Shown here: piece after piece, positions 24,688 through 32,876 of the stretch
How positions within the stretch are numbered: the stretch's first letter is position 1
How the letters are laid out: each line of letters begins with the position of its first letter
DNA from: an uncultured Prevotella sp.
GTDB taxonomy: Bacteria; Bacteroidota; Bacteroidia; Bacteroidales; Bacteroidaceae
DNA: 32,876 nucleotides
Assembly: GCA_900546575.1 (NCBI GenBank)
Contig: URDM01000027.1
Location: 1-32,876 of the forward strand
Reading direction: 5' to 3'
Program-made: the position numbers and the translations under genes
Notes under the pieces: model-generated
What the model saw: only the letters and a program-made list of their open reading frames with translations
What the model was told of the DNA's origin: nothing
Database searches by the model: none

Positions 24688-26727
24688 TTACAACCCTATC
24701 CTAACACTACCGCCTGCCATAATCCACAATCCCGGCTGGCGTACACCGCCCAGATCGTAGTATCTGTGGCATGTAATGTTGTCGGCCTTGACGTAAAGGC
24801 TGTACGACGGAGCGGTCCACATCAGCTTTACGTCGACCTTAGTATAAGGCGAATAGTTGTTCATGCGTTGCTGCCAACGTACTGCCCACGATGCCGACAG
24901 ACGACTCCAGATACGGTGGTCGAGCTGGAAGGTGGCCTTATGGCGCAAATATTCCAGGGCGTAGAGCGAACCAAATATCTCGCGGTCGGTCTCGTGCTTC
25001 TGATGGATGAAGGCATAGCCAGCCTTGACACGTGTGATGAACGAACCCGGAACGAGCTCATCCATATTGAGCGTAACGTCAGCCGAATAGCCCATATTGT
25101 CGAGTTTGCCTATGTTCATAGCCTGATACTTACGACTCTCGGCTGTAGGATAAACCCAGTCGATGATGTTCTTGCCCTCTGAGTAGAATCCGCTCAACAC
25201 AGCCTCAACGCCACGTGTGCGGTAGCGAGTACCAATCTTGAAGGTAGAATTGCGCTCAGGACTGAGGTTGGGATCGCCCTGCTGTGCCGAGTTTGAAGTA
25301 TAAAGGTCGGTGAATGTGGGCACACGCAGCGCCTTGTTCCACGATGCATAGAACTTCCAGTTGTCGCTCGGACGATAAGAAATGTCTACACCAGGATAGA
25401 AACGGAAGCGGTTGTCGAGACCAGTATTGCGGTTGGCAAGTACACCAGCCGACAAGGTGAATCCACCGAGTATCACGTTATGCTCAAGGAAGACGCTCGT
25501 GTTGGTGCGGTCGCCACGATGGTCGTAATGGCGGTCGGAACCGTGTATGGCAGTCCACTCGCTCTCGTCGAGCAGCGTTCCGTATGCCGTACTGAGTATA
25601 TGTTCCTTGCGCAGGTCGACACCAACGGCTGTCTTGCCCAGAAGCCATGTAGTATGGGCATTGAGCGAGGCTCCATATACATCCATACGGTGATAGTTCT
25701 CGCCGTTCTTGGCACCTTCCTTGCCTCGCGTAAGCTGATAATGGTCGACGTCGCGGTGCCAATATACCGAGGGCGAGAACACCAGACGCTCGTCGGCAAA
25801 CGGACGAATGTCGGCAAGAGCCGATGCCATGAAGCGACGTGTAGCCTCCCACTGGTTGTTGAAGCGGGCGCTGTAGAATGTCGAAGCGCCATAATCCTGC
25901 GACGACAGACCTCCCTGCCACGACAGATTAACGTAACGCGAATCCCAAGAACCCATGTAATACATGCGACGGCGCTTGAAATCGCTGTTGGCTGTGCCAC
26001 CGTCGCTCTGCGTATAGCCTCCGCTGAGCTGCTGACTGACGTTGCCAGTGCGCAGACTCAAACCAGCATCGCCACCGAATGTGCCGAACGAACCTCCTTC
26101 GGCCGACACACGCACACTGCTCTCCTTGTCGGTGCGCGTCACGATATTGATGGCGCCATTGAACGCCGACGATCCGAACACACGTGCCGAAGCACCCTCG
26201 AGAACCTCGATGCGCTCAATGTCTGAAAGAGAAACGGGAAAATCGGCTGCATTATGGCCGGTCTGCGGGCTTGACATGTTCACTCCATTCAATAGAATGG
26301 TAATCTGGTCGAACGTGCCGCCATTGATGCTGATGTCCGTCTGTACACCAAAGCCACCGCGCTGACGGACATCGACGCCCGTGGCTAACTTTAGAATGTC
26401 GTTGATACTTGCCGCCTCCGCACGCTGAATGTCGTCGCGCGAGATGACAGTCACAATCTTTGCCGACTGCAACGCAGTGAGCGGAGCACGCGAACCGGTG
26501 ACAAGCACCTCATCGAGCTTCACCTCCTGACGGCCAAGTGAGTCGGCAGCCATTGCTGTAGCAGCAGGCTTGGTGCTAATTCCGTCTGCCTTAGCGTAGG
26601 TCAAAGTAGCCACGCTAAGGGTACAGATGAGCACCTCACGTCCGATACAGCTGAACAGAGCATAGCTACGGCGCGAGAAATGCTTGAAGCGCATAGCCTG
26701 TCTGTCGTTAAATCTGTGTCTGTACAT
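24688..26727 (-). CDS. TonB-dependent receptor, BtuB-like
   Basis: 679 aa outer-membrane receptor. The start at 26727 is tentative: a second methionine 11 codons on (26694) begins a segment whose hydrophobic stretch (VLICTLSVATLTYA) would still serve as signal. A TonB box-like EVKLDEVLVTGSRAPL leads into a plug domain (TVISRDDIQRAEAASINDIL, VDVRQRGGFGVQTDISINGG, RIEVLEGASARVFGSSAFNGAINIV), then the barrel, ending MAGGSVRIGL. The short plug and lack of a SusD partner suit a BtuB or siderophore/cobalamin receptor. B12 as substrate is a family-level guess. No cobalamin riboswitch was seen in the short upstream gap. The gene follows the DUF349 gene, separated by a terminator. Confidence 0.85.
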   Translation of the reverse strand: MYRHRFNDRQAMRFKHFSRRSYALFSCIGREVLICTLSVATLTYAKADGISTKPAATAMAADSLGRQEVKLDEVLVTGSRAPLTALQSAKIVTVISRDDIQRAEAASINDILKLATGVDVRQRGGFGVQTDISINGGTFDQITILLNGVNMSSPQTGHNAADFPVSLSDIERIEVLEGASARVFGSSAFNGAINIVTRTDKESSVRVSAEGGSFGTFGGDAGLSLRTGNVSQQLSGGYTQSDGGTANSDFKRRRMYYMGSWDSRYVNLSWQGGLSSQDYGASTFYSARFNNQWEATRRFMASALADIRPFADERLVFSPSVYWHRDVDHYQLTRGKEGAKNGENYHRMDVYGASLNAHTTWLLGKTAVGVDLRKEHILSTAYGTLLDESEWTAIHGSDRHYDHRGDRTNTSVFLEHNVILGGFTLSAGVLANRNTGLDNRFRFYPGVDISYRPSDNWKFYASWNKALRVPTFTDLYTSNSAQQGDPNLSPERNSTFKIGTRYRTRGVEAVLSGFYSEGKNIIDWVYPTAESRKYQAMNIGKLDNMGYSADVTLNMDELVPGSFITRVKAGYAFIHQKHETDREIFGSLYALEYLRHKATFQLDHRIWSRLSASWAVRWQQRMNNYSPYTKVDVKLMWTAPSYSLYVKADNITCHRYYDLGGVRQPGLWIMAGGSVRIGL

Positions 26728-26785
26728 AGATTTGTTGAATTAATTAATAAAATGAATAAAATAATACAGGGGCGTATATTTTAAA

Positions 26786-26818
26786 AACTCGCACTACCAA
26801 TCGCTGGCAGTACGAGTT
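26786..26818 (-). terminator. Intrinsic terminator after the DUF349 gene
   Basis: Arms at 26786-26798 and 26806-26818. On the minus strand AACTCGTACTGCC pairs with GGTAGTGCGAGTT, using two G-U pairs, 7-nt loop, followed by TTTTAAAA. The two mismatches on the plus strand show it works for the minus strand. A smaller hairpin, GTTGCA-TGCAAC, lies nearby at 26822-26839. Confidence 0.75.
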
Positions 26819-26866
26819 GTCGTTGCAGCGCTGTGCAACTTATTTATAAAAAACATTGTAAATTCA

Positions 26867-28675
26867 TTATTTTTCTGCGTCAATGGCCTTTATCTTCTGG
26901 CGAACCAGTTCGAGGTCATCGCGGAGCTTCTGAACCTTACGGTTCATCTCGTCGATAAGGCTGTTGCCCTTCTTAGAGCTTGCATTGAGGAAACCGAGAT
27001 TGTTCTCGTAGGTCTGTATTTCCTGCTTGAGCTGGTCGAAACGACGCATCAGGCGTGAGCGCTCTGAGCCCAAAGCTTCCTCGCCACGCTTTGCCATGTT
27101 CTTGATGTTCGACTTGAAGTCGTCAAGACGGCGGCGCTTTGAGCTGATGTTAAGCTGACGATATATTACGTCGAGAGCCTCATGATACTCGGCATAGAGG
27201 GTGTCCTTCTCCTTGAAAGGCACGTGTCCCACCTTATTATATTCATCGACTATAGCCTGAACCTGATCCTTTGTGGCGTCAGCACCAAGACCCTTGAGCT
27301 GAGCTATGAGCTCGCGCTTCTTGTCAAGGTTGGCACGTTCCTCGCCACGTGTGCCTGCGTTGGCAGCCTTGCGTGCTTCGAAGAACTTGTTGCAAGCTCC
27401 GAGGAACTCGTTCCAGAGCTGGTCGCCGAGCTTCTTTGGAACCTGACCTACGGTCTTCCATTCCTTCTGAAGGGCGATGAGCTTGTCGCTTGTCGACTTC
27501 CACTCGGTGCTTTCTGCCAGCGACTTTGCCTTCTCGACGAGAGCCTTCTTGCGCTCTATATTATCGGCATAAGCTGCCTTGAGCTGCTTGAAGAACTCAG
27601 TCTTGCGGCCGAAGAAGTCGTCGCACGCTGCACGGAAGCGCTCGAAAATCTTGACATTCATCTTCTGCGGTGCAAAACCGATGGTCTTCCACTCGTTCTG
27701 TATTTCGATTATCTCCTTAGAGTGCTTCTCCCAGTCGGCAGCGCCCTTGTTTTCGAGCTTGCCAATCTCCTCTACCTTCTCGCAGAGAGCGGTCTTGCGT
27801 GCGAGGTTTTCCTCTTCACCGGCACGAAGATCCTCAAAGTGCTGCTGATGACGCTTGTTGATGACGGTCGACGCAGCCTTGAAGCGTGTCCAAATCTGTT
27901 CGCGCAGCTCCTTGGCAACGGGACCTGTCTCGCGGTATTGCTGGTGAAGTTCCTGCAACTGGTGGAATGCGCTGATTACATCTTCTTCGTCTGCGAGCTT
28001 CTCAGCGGCCTCACACAGTTTGGTCTTTATCTCAAGATTCTTCTTGAAATCGTACTCGCGAGCCTCAGAGTTGAGCTTCAGCAGGTCGTAATACTGCTCA
28101 ACGTAGAGCTGGTAGTTGCGCCACAGCTCGCTGGCTTTCTCTGCCGGCACAGCCTTGATGTCCTTCCACTCCTGCTGCAGTTCCTTAAACTCATTGTACG
28201 ACTTGTTGGCCTCATCGGGCGATGTAGCCATTGCCTTGATACGTTCGATGATGGCGAGCTTCTTCTCAAGGTTTGCCTGCTTCTCAGCTTCCTGCTCCAG
28301 GAACACCTTTGCACGTTTTTCGCGCACCACAGCCATTTGCTCCTTGAATGTTTCTTCGTCTTCGTCGGGCACAATCTGGTATGTTGTGGGATCGCCACCG
28401 CCCTCGATGTATTCCTTCAGACGTGCTTCGCGCTCGGCGACGTGCAACTTGTAGAATACAGTCTTAAGTAGGTCAATCTCATCTTTGTCAGGATTGTCGT
28501 CGCTCTGTGCTATCTGCTTCAGGCGTTCTACAACCTCCTGCTTTGTCTTGTATACCTTGGTGTTAGCCACCGGCTGTTCGGCGGGAGTGTCTACGTTCTG
28601 AACTTCAGCTACGTTCTCCACATTCGCCACTTCTTGTGTACCTTGATTCAAGGCTTTCTCTTGAGAGTCCATCAT
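26867..28675 (-). CDS. DUF349-repeat protein
   Basis: 602 aa, cytoplasmic, almost all helical and highly charged. At least five DUF349 units are visible, each with a W/Y-K-x-[IV]-[GK]-x-[VA]-P pattern followed by an aromatic helix: EWKDIKAVPAEKASELW, QYRETGPVAKELREQIW, EWKTIGFAPQKMN, EWKTVGQVPKKLGDQLW and EYNKVGHVPFKEKDTLY. The N-terminus is a low-complexity Gln/Val-rich segment, and the C-terminus a coiled coil (QKLRDDLELVRQKIKAIDAEK). DUF349 proteins are widespread in Bacteroidetes and of unknown function. The gene lies in the same strand order as gltX but with its own promoter and terminators on both sides. Confidence 0.9.
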   Translation of the reverse strand: MMDSQEKALNQGTQEVANVENVAEVQNVDTPAEQPVANTKVYKTKQEVVERLKQIAQSDDNPDKDEIDLLKTVFYKLHVAEREARLKEYIEGGGDPTTYQIVPDEDEETFKEQMAVVREKRAKVFLEQEAEKQANLEKKLAIIERIKAMATSPDEANKSYNEFKELQQEWKDIKAVPAEKASELWRNYQLYVEQYYDLLKLNSEAREYDFKKNLEIKTKLCEAAEKLADEEDVISAFHQLQELHQQYRETGPVAKELREQIWTRFKAASTVINKRHQQHFEDLRAGEEENLARKTALCEKVEEIGKLENKGAADWEKHSKEIIEIQNEWKTIGFAPQKMNVKIFERFRAACDDFFGRKTEFFKQLKAAYADNIERKKALVEKAKSLAESTEWKSTSDKLIALQKEWKTVGQVPKKLGDQLWNEFLGACNKFFEARKAANAGTRGEERANLDKKRELIAQLKGLGADATKDQVQAIVDEYNKVGHVPFKEKDTLYAEYHEALDVIYRQLNISSKRRRLDDFKSNIKNMAKRGEEALGSERSRLMRRFDQLKQEIQTYENNLGFLNASSKKGNSLIDEMNRKVQKLRDDLELVRQKIKAIDAEK

Positions 28676-28775
28676 TTCACTGTTTTAAGTTTATGATAAG
28701 GGTAATTCAAATTCTCACCATGCCAAGGCTTTGCCAAGACATGATTTTCATGTTCATATACATTTATATAGGCTG

Positions 28776-28809
28776 CAAACTTAAATAAAAAAAACCGAAA
28801 AGCCACAAA
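28776..28809 (-). promoter_or_regulatory. Promoter of the DUF349 gene
   Basis: On the minus strand TTTG (28806-28809) is followed 22 nt later by TAAGTTTG (28776-28783), an exact -7 match. The spacing is about 3 nt longer than usual. The leader would be about 94 nt. Confidence 0.5.
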
Positions 28810-28843
28810 AAAGTACGTTTTTTTTGTATTTAAAGCAAAAAAA

Positions 28844-28872
28844 GGAGGCTACAGCGCAATGCCATAACCTCC
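28844..28872 (-). terminator. Intrinsic terminator after gltX
   Basis: On the minus strand GGAGGTTATGGC pairs with GCTGTAGCCTCC (G-U pairs and one mismatch), 5-nt loop, followed by TTTTTTT. It lies 29 nt beyond the gltX stop. Confidence 0.8.
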
Positions 28873-28901
28873 AGTATCTATTAATTATGTAATTCAAAGG
28901 C

Positions 28902-30419
28902 TTACTTCAGTACCTCAATTGCACGCTGCAAACGCTTGATGGTCTCTTCCTTTCCGAGGAATGCCGATATGTCGAACATGCCCGGACCCTTGCCTATACC
29001 TACAAGAGCAAGGCGGAATGCGTTCATAACGTCGCCCAGTTTGTAGCCCTTATCCTCTACCCACTTCATCACGACGGGCTCCTGTCCCTCAATAGAGAAG
29101 TCGTCGATGCCGTTGAGAACTTCTGCCAACTCGCCCATAACCTTGGCTGAGTCTTCCTTCCAGCGCTTCTTCACGGTCTTCTGGTCGTACTCTGTAGGGG
29201 CGATGAAGAAGAACGAGCACAGAGGCCAAAGCTCCTTGACGAAGCTCACACGGTCCTTCATCATAGCCACAACCTGTGTTATACGCTCCATCGACTCGTC
29301 CACTCCGTTGTTGGCAACGATAGGTGCAAAGAGGTCGGCAATCTCCTCGTTCGATTTGCGCAGAATGTACTCGTGGTTGAACCAGATGCCCTTCTGATAG
29401 TCGAACTTGGCACCCGACTTGGAGCACTTGTGTATATCAAACTGCTCAACAAGTTCGTCAAGCGAGAACATCTCCTGCTCGGTGCCGGGATTCCAGCCCA
29501 ACAAGGCAAGGAAGTTGACAACGGCCTCGGGGAAGTAGCCGCTCTCGCGATAGCCTGAAGAAACGTCACCTGTCTTGGGATCGTGCCACTCAAGCGGGAA
29601 TACGGGGAAACCGAGACGGTCACCGTCGCGCTTCGAGAGTTTGCCCTTACCCTCCGGCTTGAGCAGAAGCGGCAGGTGGGCGAATGTAGGCATAGTGTCC
29701 TCCCATCCGAAAGCACGATAAAGCAGAACGTGAAGCGGTGCGCTGGGCAACCACTCTTCGCCACGTATCACGTGAGTAATCTCCATAAGGTGGTCGTCAA
29801 CGATATTTGCCAAGTGATAAGTAGGCAGTTCGTCGGCACTCTTGTAGAGCACTTTGTCATCGAGAATGTCGCTCTTGATCTTCACATCGCCACGAATCAT
29901 GTCGTCTACATGCACTTCGATGCCCGGTTCAACCATGAAACGCACTACATACTGCTCGCCGTCGTTGATGCGACGCTCCACTTCCTCCTTCGAGAGAGTG
30001 AGCGAGTTGGTCATCTGCATACGTGTCTTGGCATCGTACTGGAAGTTCTGAATCTCCGCACGCTTTGCTTCAAGCTGCTCGGGAGTATCGAAAGCTATGT
30101 AAGCCTTGCCGTCGGCAAGAAGTTGGTCGACATATTTCTTATATATGGCGCGACGCTCGCTCTGACGATACGGGCCGTGGTTGCCACCGAACGACACTCC
30201 CTCGTCAAACTTGATACCGAGCCAACGGAACGACTCGATGATGTAATCTTCGGCTCCAGGCACAAAGCGATGAGAGTCGGTATCCTCGATACGGAACACC
30301 AGGTCGCCGCCGTGCTGACGCGCGAATAGATAGTTATACAATGCTGTACGCACACCACCGATGTGCAAAGGTCCTGTTGGACTTGGCGCGAAGCGCACCC
30401 TTACTTTTCTATCTGACAT
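28902..30419 (-). CDS. gltX: Glutamate-tRNA ligase
   Basis: 505 aa from the methionine at 30419; a longer frame to 30449 would start inside the promoter -7 element. It charges tRNA-Glu with glutamate. Class I synthetase motifs are present: APSPTGPLHIGG near the N-terminus (the HIGH site) and KLSKRDGDRLG (the KMSKS site). The glutamate-tRNA-synthetase-type anticodon-binding alpha-helical cage makes up the last third. Length is normal for the family. Whether it also charges tRNA-Gln in this organism cannot be told. It is divergent from the PgpH-like gene. Confidence 0.97.
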   Translation of the reverse strand: MSDRKVRVRFAPSPTGPLHIGGVRTALYNYLFARQHGGDLVFRIEDTDSHRFVPGAEDYIIESFRWLGIKFDEGVSFGGNHGPYRQSERRAIYKKYVDQLLADGKAYIAFDTPEQLEAKRAEIQNFQYDAKTRMQMTNSLTLSKEEVERRINDGEQYVVRFMVEPGIEVHVDDMIRGDVKIKSDILDDKVLYKSADELPTYHLANIVDDHLMEITHVIRGEEWLPSAPLHVLLYRAFGWEDTMPTFAHLPLLLKPEGKGKLSKRDGDRLGFPVFPLEWHDPKTGDVSSGYRESGYFPEAVVNFLALLGWNPGTEQEMFSLDELVEQFDIHKCSKSGAKFDYQKGIWFNHEYILRKSNEEIADLFAPIVANNGVDESMERITQVVAMMKDRVSFVKELWPLCSFFFIAPTEYDQKTVKKRWKEDSAKVMGELAEVLNGIDDFSIEGQEPVVMKWVEDKGYKLGDVMNAFRLALVGIGKGPGMFDISAFLGKEETIKRLQRAIEVLK

Positions 30420-30446
30420 ATTATAGTATGTTTTTATTTTTGTGTA

Positions 30447-30454
30447 CAAAGGTA
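30447..30454 (-). promoter_or_regulatory. -7 element (TACCTTTG) of gltX
   Basis: Exact TAnnTTTG on the minus strand, leader about 21 nt to the start at 30419. It supports that start over the ATG at 30449. A possible plus-strand match, TATTTTTG at 30435-30442, could serve the divergent gene but is weak. Confidence 0.5.
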
Positions 30455-30521
30455 GTAAGTTTTTCTCAATTTAGACATTTTTTTTGTAATATTGCAGTCC
30501 AAACCTATAATAAGACAATAT

Positions 30522-32573
30522 ATGTACAGAATTGAGAAGAGCAGAAAACATTTCTGGCGCAATATGTTCACCCGTATAGCGCTGGTATTGGTGACTGTGA
30601 CGGTGATAGTGTGGTCGCTGCCACGCAACGAGGGTCAGCGATTCAGATACGACATAGGCAAGCCCTGGATGTACGGTTCGTTCATAGCCAAGTTCGACTT
30701 CCCTATCTACAAGACCGACGAAACCATAAAAGCCCAGGAAGACTCGCTGCTGCAAACCTACCAACCTTACTACAACTACGACAAGACTGTGGAGAAGAAG
30801 CAGGTGAGCAAGTTCCTCTCCGACTTCCACGACGGCATTCCCGGACTGCCACACCAGTACATCGACATAATAGCCAAGCAGCTGCACCGGTTGTATCAGA
30901 CTGGTATCATGGACACGCCCGAATACAACGAGATAAACCACGACTCCACTTCGCTGGTGCGCGTGGTCATTGGCAACAACGCACAGACTATGCAGCTCGA
31001 CGACATATACTCTACGCTCTCGGCATACGAGCAGATATTCCTTGACGACGTGGTAGCGCAGCAACGCCCGTTGTTGCAGCGCTGCAATCTGAACAACTAC
31101 ATCGAGCCTAACCTTATATATGATAAGGAACGCTCGCTGACCGAACGCAACGACCTGCTGTCGTCCATACCGCCTGCCAGCGGAATGGTGATGAGCGGAC
31201 AAAAGGTGATTGACCGTGGCGACATTGTCGACGAATACACCTACCGCGTGCTCAACTCGTTCGAACGTGAGATAAAGCGTCGGTCGGCAACGCAGAATGA
31301 GATAACAAGCACCATTATCGGACAGATAATACTTGTGACCCTTATGGTGACACTATTCACCATATATCTCGCCCTGTTCCGACGCGACTACTTCAACAAG
31401 CCGCGCTCCATCGCCATGCTCTACTCGCTCATTACGCTATTCCCTGTGATAGTGGCTATAATGATGCGCCACAACTTCCTGAGCGTCTACATAGTGCCCT
31501 TCGCCATGGTTCCGATGTTCGTGCGTGTGTTTATGGACTCGCGCACGGCATTCATATCGCACGTTACGATGCTGCTTATATGTACCATCGCCGTGAGATA
31601 CCAGTACGAATTCATCATCATTCAGATTGTAGCGGGCCTGATAGCCATCTATTCGCTGCGCGAACTGACACGCCGCGCCCAGGTGTTCAAGACCGGAATA
31701 CTCGTGGCTATGGGCAGCGCACTGGTTTATCTGGCGCTGCAGATGATACAAGACAACGACTTCACCATTATGGATCATGACATGTACTACCACTTTGTGG
31801 TCAATGGAGTGCTGCTGTTGCTCGCCTATCCGCTGATGTACATCGTCGAAAAGATGTTCGGATTCGTGTCGAGCGTGACGCTGTTTGAGCTGTCCAACAC
31901 CAATCGCGGACTGTTGCGCAACCTCTCGGAGATAGCGCCCGGCACCTTCCAGCACTCTATCACGGTGGGCAATCTGGCTGCCGAGATAGCCAATAAGATT
32001 GGTGCCAACTCGCTGCTCGTGCGTACCGGTGCGCTGTATCACGACATCGGCAAAATGGCCGACCCCGTATTCTTCACCGAAAATCAAGCAGGTGTCAACC
32101 CGCACGACCACCTCGACTATAAGGAGAGCGCACGCATAATCATCAATCACGTAACCGAGGGCGTGAAAATGGCTGAGCGCGAGAATCTGCCCACCATCAT
32201 ACGCGACTTCATCGTGACCCATCACGGTACGGGCATGACCAAGTTCTTCTACATTAAATATCAGAACGAGCATCCAGACGAAGAGATTGACCCGAAGCCG
32301 TTTGAATATCCCGGTCCCAACCCGTTCACACGCGAGCAGGCAATCCTCATGATTGCCGACGGTGTAGAGGCTGCTTCGCGCTCAATAGCAGAATATACCG
32401 AGGAGAACATCGCTACACTTGTGAACAAAATCATCGACGGCGACGTGGCAGAGGGCTACTTCAAGGATTGTCCCATCACATTCCGCGACATCGCTCTCGC
32501 CAAAATCGTACTCATCGAACGCCTCAAAGCAATATACCACACACGTATATCGTATCCTGAGGCGAAGAAGTAA
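30522..32573 (+). CDS. 7TM-HD phosphohydrolase, PgpH-like (c-di-AMP phosphodiesterase family)
   Basis: 683 aa from the methionine at 30522; an ATG 10 codons earlier gives a poorer start. A transmembrane helix (about residues 18-35) is followed by a long extracytoplasmic domain, then a 7TM region (about 265-465) and a cytoplasmic HD domain. The HD metal motif is GALYHDIGKM, with upstream H in TFQHSITVGNL and downstream HHGTGMTKFF and DGVEAASRS segments typical of this class. In Listeria PgpH this architecture degrades c-di-AMP. Bacteroidetes members are known as 7TM-HD proteins and are widely assumed to do the same; substrate here is inferred. It is divergent from gltX. Confidence 0.93.
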   Translation: MYRIEKSRKHFWRNMFTRIALVLVTVTVIVWSLPRNEGQRFRYDIGKPWMYGSFIAKFDFPIYKTDETIKAQEDSLLQTYQPYYNYDKTVEKKQVSKFLSDFHDGIPGLPHQYIDIIAKQLHRLYQTGIMDTPEYNEINHDSTSLVRVVIGNNAQTMQLDDIYSTLSAYEQIFLDDVVAQQRPLLQRCNLNNYIEPNLIYDKERSLTERNDLLSSIPPASGMVMSGQKVIDRGDIVDEYTYRVLNSFEREIKRRSATQNEITSTIIGQIILVTLMVTLFTIYLALFRRDYFNKPRSIAMLYSLITLFPVIVAIMMRHNFLSVYIVPFAMVPMFVRVFMDSRTAFISHVTMLLICTIAVRYQYEFIIIQIVAGLIAIYSLRELTRRAQVFKTGILVAMGSALVYLALQMIQDNDFTIMDHDMYYHFVVNGVLLLLAYPLMYIVEKMFGFVSSVTLFELSNTNRGLLRNLSEIAPGTFQHSITVGNLAAEIANKIGANSLLVRTGALYHDIGKMADPVFFTENQAGVNPHDHLDYKESARIIINHVTEGVKMAERENLPTIIRDFIVTHHGTGMTKFFYIKYQNEHPDEEIDPKPFEYPGPNPFTREQAILMIADGVEAASRSIAEYTEENIATLVNKIIDGDVAEGYFKDCPITFRDIALAKIVLIERLKAIYHTRISYPEAKK

Positions 32574-32619
32574 AGACTATAAGTAACAGTTCAAAATTAT
32601 CTTTACATATATAGGAGGA

Positions 32620-32811
32620 GAGTGCGTCAAAACTCATACAATGCGGGCTGAAAGCCCAAAGTCTTCCATAGCCCAGGGCAACGCCCTTGGTATAAGGTAT
32701 TTACCGACAATGCGCCCTGTAAGGGCAACTTTAATATTCCATTATTTTTTACAGTTGCCCTTACAGGGCGCGTTGATTGTTTGTATCCGTTTAGAGGGTG
32801 TGTCAAAACTC
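32620..32811. repeat. REP-like cluster of hairpins flanked by 16-bp direct repeats
   Basis: The 303 bp after the PgpH-like gene hold no gene. GAGTGCGTCAAAACTC (32620-32635) and GGGTGTGTCAAAACTC (32796-32811) are direct repeats differing at two bases. Between them are three inverted repeats: GGGCTGAAAGCCC (32645-32657), a hairpin around CCAGGGCAACGCCCTTGG (32673-32690), and a perfect 19-bp inverted pair GCGCCCTGTAAGGGCAACT at 32712-32730 with 32753-32771. Confidence 0.8.
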
Positions 32812-32826
32812 CCAATATAAATAACA

Positions 32827-32870
32827 AAAAACTCGTTGTACGTTCTTGTGTGGATGTACAACGAGTTTTT
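32827..32870 (+). terminator. Strong intrinsic terminator at the right edge
   Basis: Perfect 15-bp stem AAAAACTCGTTGTAC (32827-32841) with GTACAACGAGTTTTT (32856-32870), 14-nt loop, then TTTTT. The nearest plus-strand gene upstream is PgpH-like, ending about 250 nt earlier. The A/T ends would allow use from the other strand as well. Confidence 0.8.
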
Positions 32871-32876
32871 GTTTTT

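Noticed and set aside
26728..26866. Cobalamin riboswitch for the BtuB-like receptor
   Set aside because: The gap is only 139 bp, is largely taken by a terminator, and no B12-box-like sequence was seen.
27182..28471. 429-residue plus-strand open frame rich in Leu, Val and Cys
   Set aside because: Shadow of the Glu/Lys-rich DUF349 gene read in reverse; no start signal or domain.

Overview
The window looks like a chromosomal segment of a Prevotella-type member of the Bacteroidales. The support is indirect but consistent: two TonB-dependent receptors, GSCFA, YfhO and DUF4369 proteins, a lipoprotein TPR histidine kinase, a secreted YD-repeat protein with a Bacteroidetes-style C-terminal tail, and promoters carrying the Bacteroidetes -7 motif TAnnTTTG. 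No species call can be made without a search.

Layout. 1-1732 (minus strand): the 5' end of a group II intron of the terminator-targeting (IIC) kind leaves the left edge. Next to it are a Toprim protein resembling JetD/MksG and an SMC-like ATPase that has lost its N-terminal head, so this looks like the remains of a Wadjet/Mks-type plasmid-defence system. 1825-5790 (minus): a three-gene metal or tetrapyrrole uptake operon with a good promoter: secreted CbiK-like chelatase, TonB receptor, PepSY_TM membrane protein. 5923-11100 (minus): lipoprotein histidine kinase, NarL-type response regulator, orphan LuxR-type HTH protein, secreted YD-repeat protein. 11768-17844 (minus): radical SAM/SPASM protein, PlsC acyltransferase, membrane metallophosphoesterase, stand-alone MetH activation domain, dihydroorotase, DUF4369 lipoprotein. 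17977-18721 (minus): small membrane protein and FtsB/DivIC. 18833-24164 (plus): dnaX, YfhO-like membrane protein, GSCFA protein. 24688-30419 (minus): BtuB-like TonB receptor, DUF349 protein, gltX. 30522-32573 (plus): a 7TM-HD phosphohydrolase of the PgpH type. The right end is a non-coding REP-like region closing with a strong terminator.

The most unusual signal is non-coding. Three intergenic regions (1731-1818, about 11263-11482, and 24260-24608) contain arrays whose units repeat every 22 bp. The unit sequence differs between and within loci: an AAAAGGA...TTTT palindrome, a CAATGCATT type, and an ATACGTTATC type. The spacing stays at 22 bp even where units have diverged strongly. The largest array lies between two convergent genes and is enclosed by a near-perfect inverted pair of about 51-bp REP-like repeats, so it has the outline of a mobile or structured element. 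A conserved spacing of about two helical turns with changing sequence points to a protein-bound or curved-DNA structure rather than simple slippage. This is inference from reading the sequence and I know of no described system that matches it.

Housekeeping functions (DnaX, GltX, PyrC, FtsB, PlsC) are intact. Accessory interest is concentrated in the left 12 kb and in the repeat-bearing gaps.
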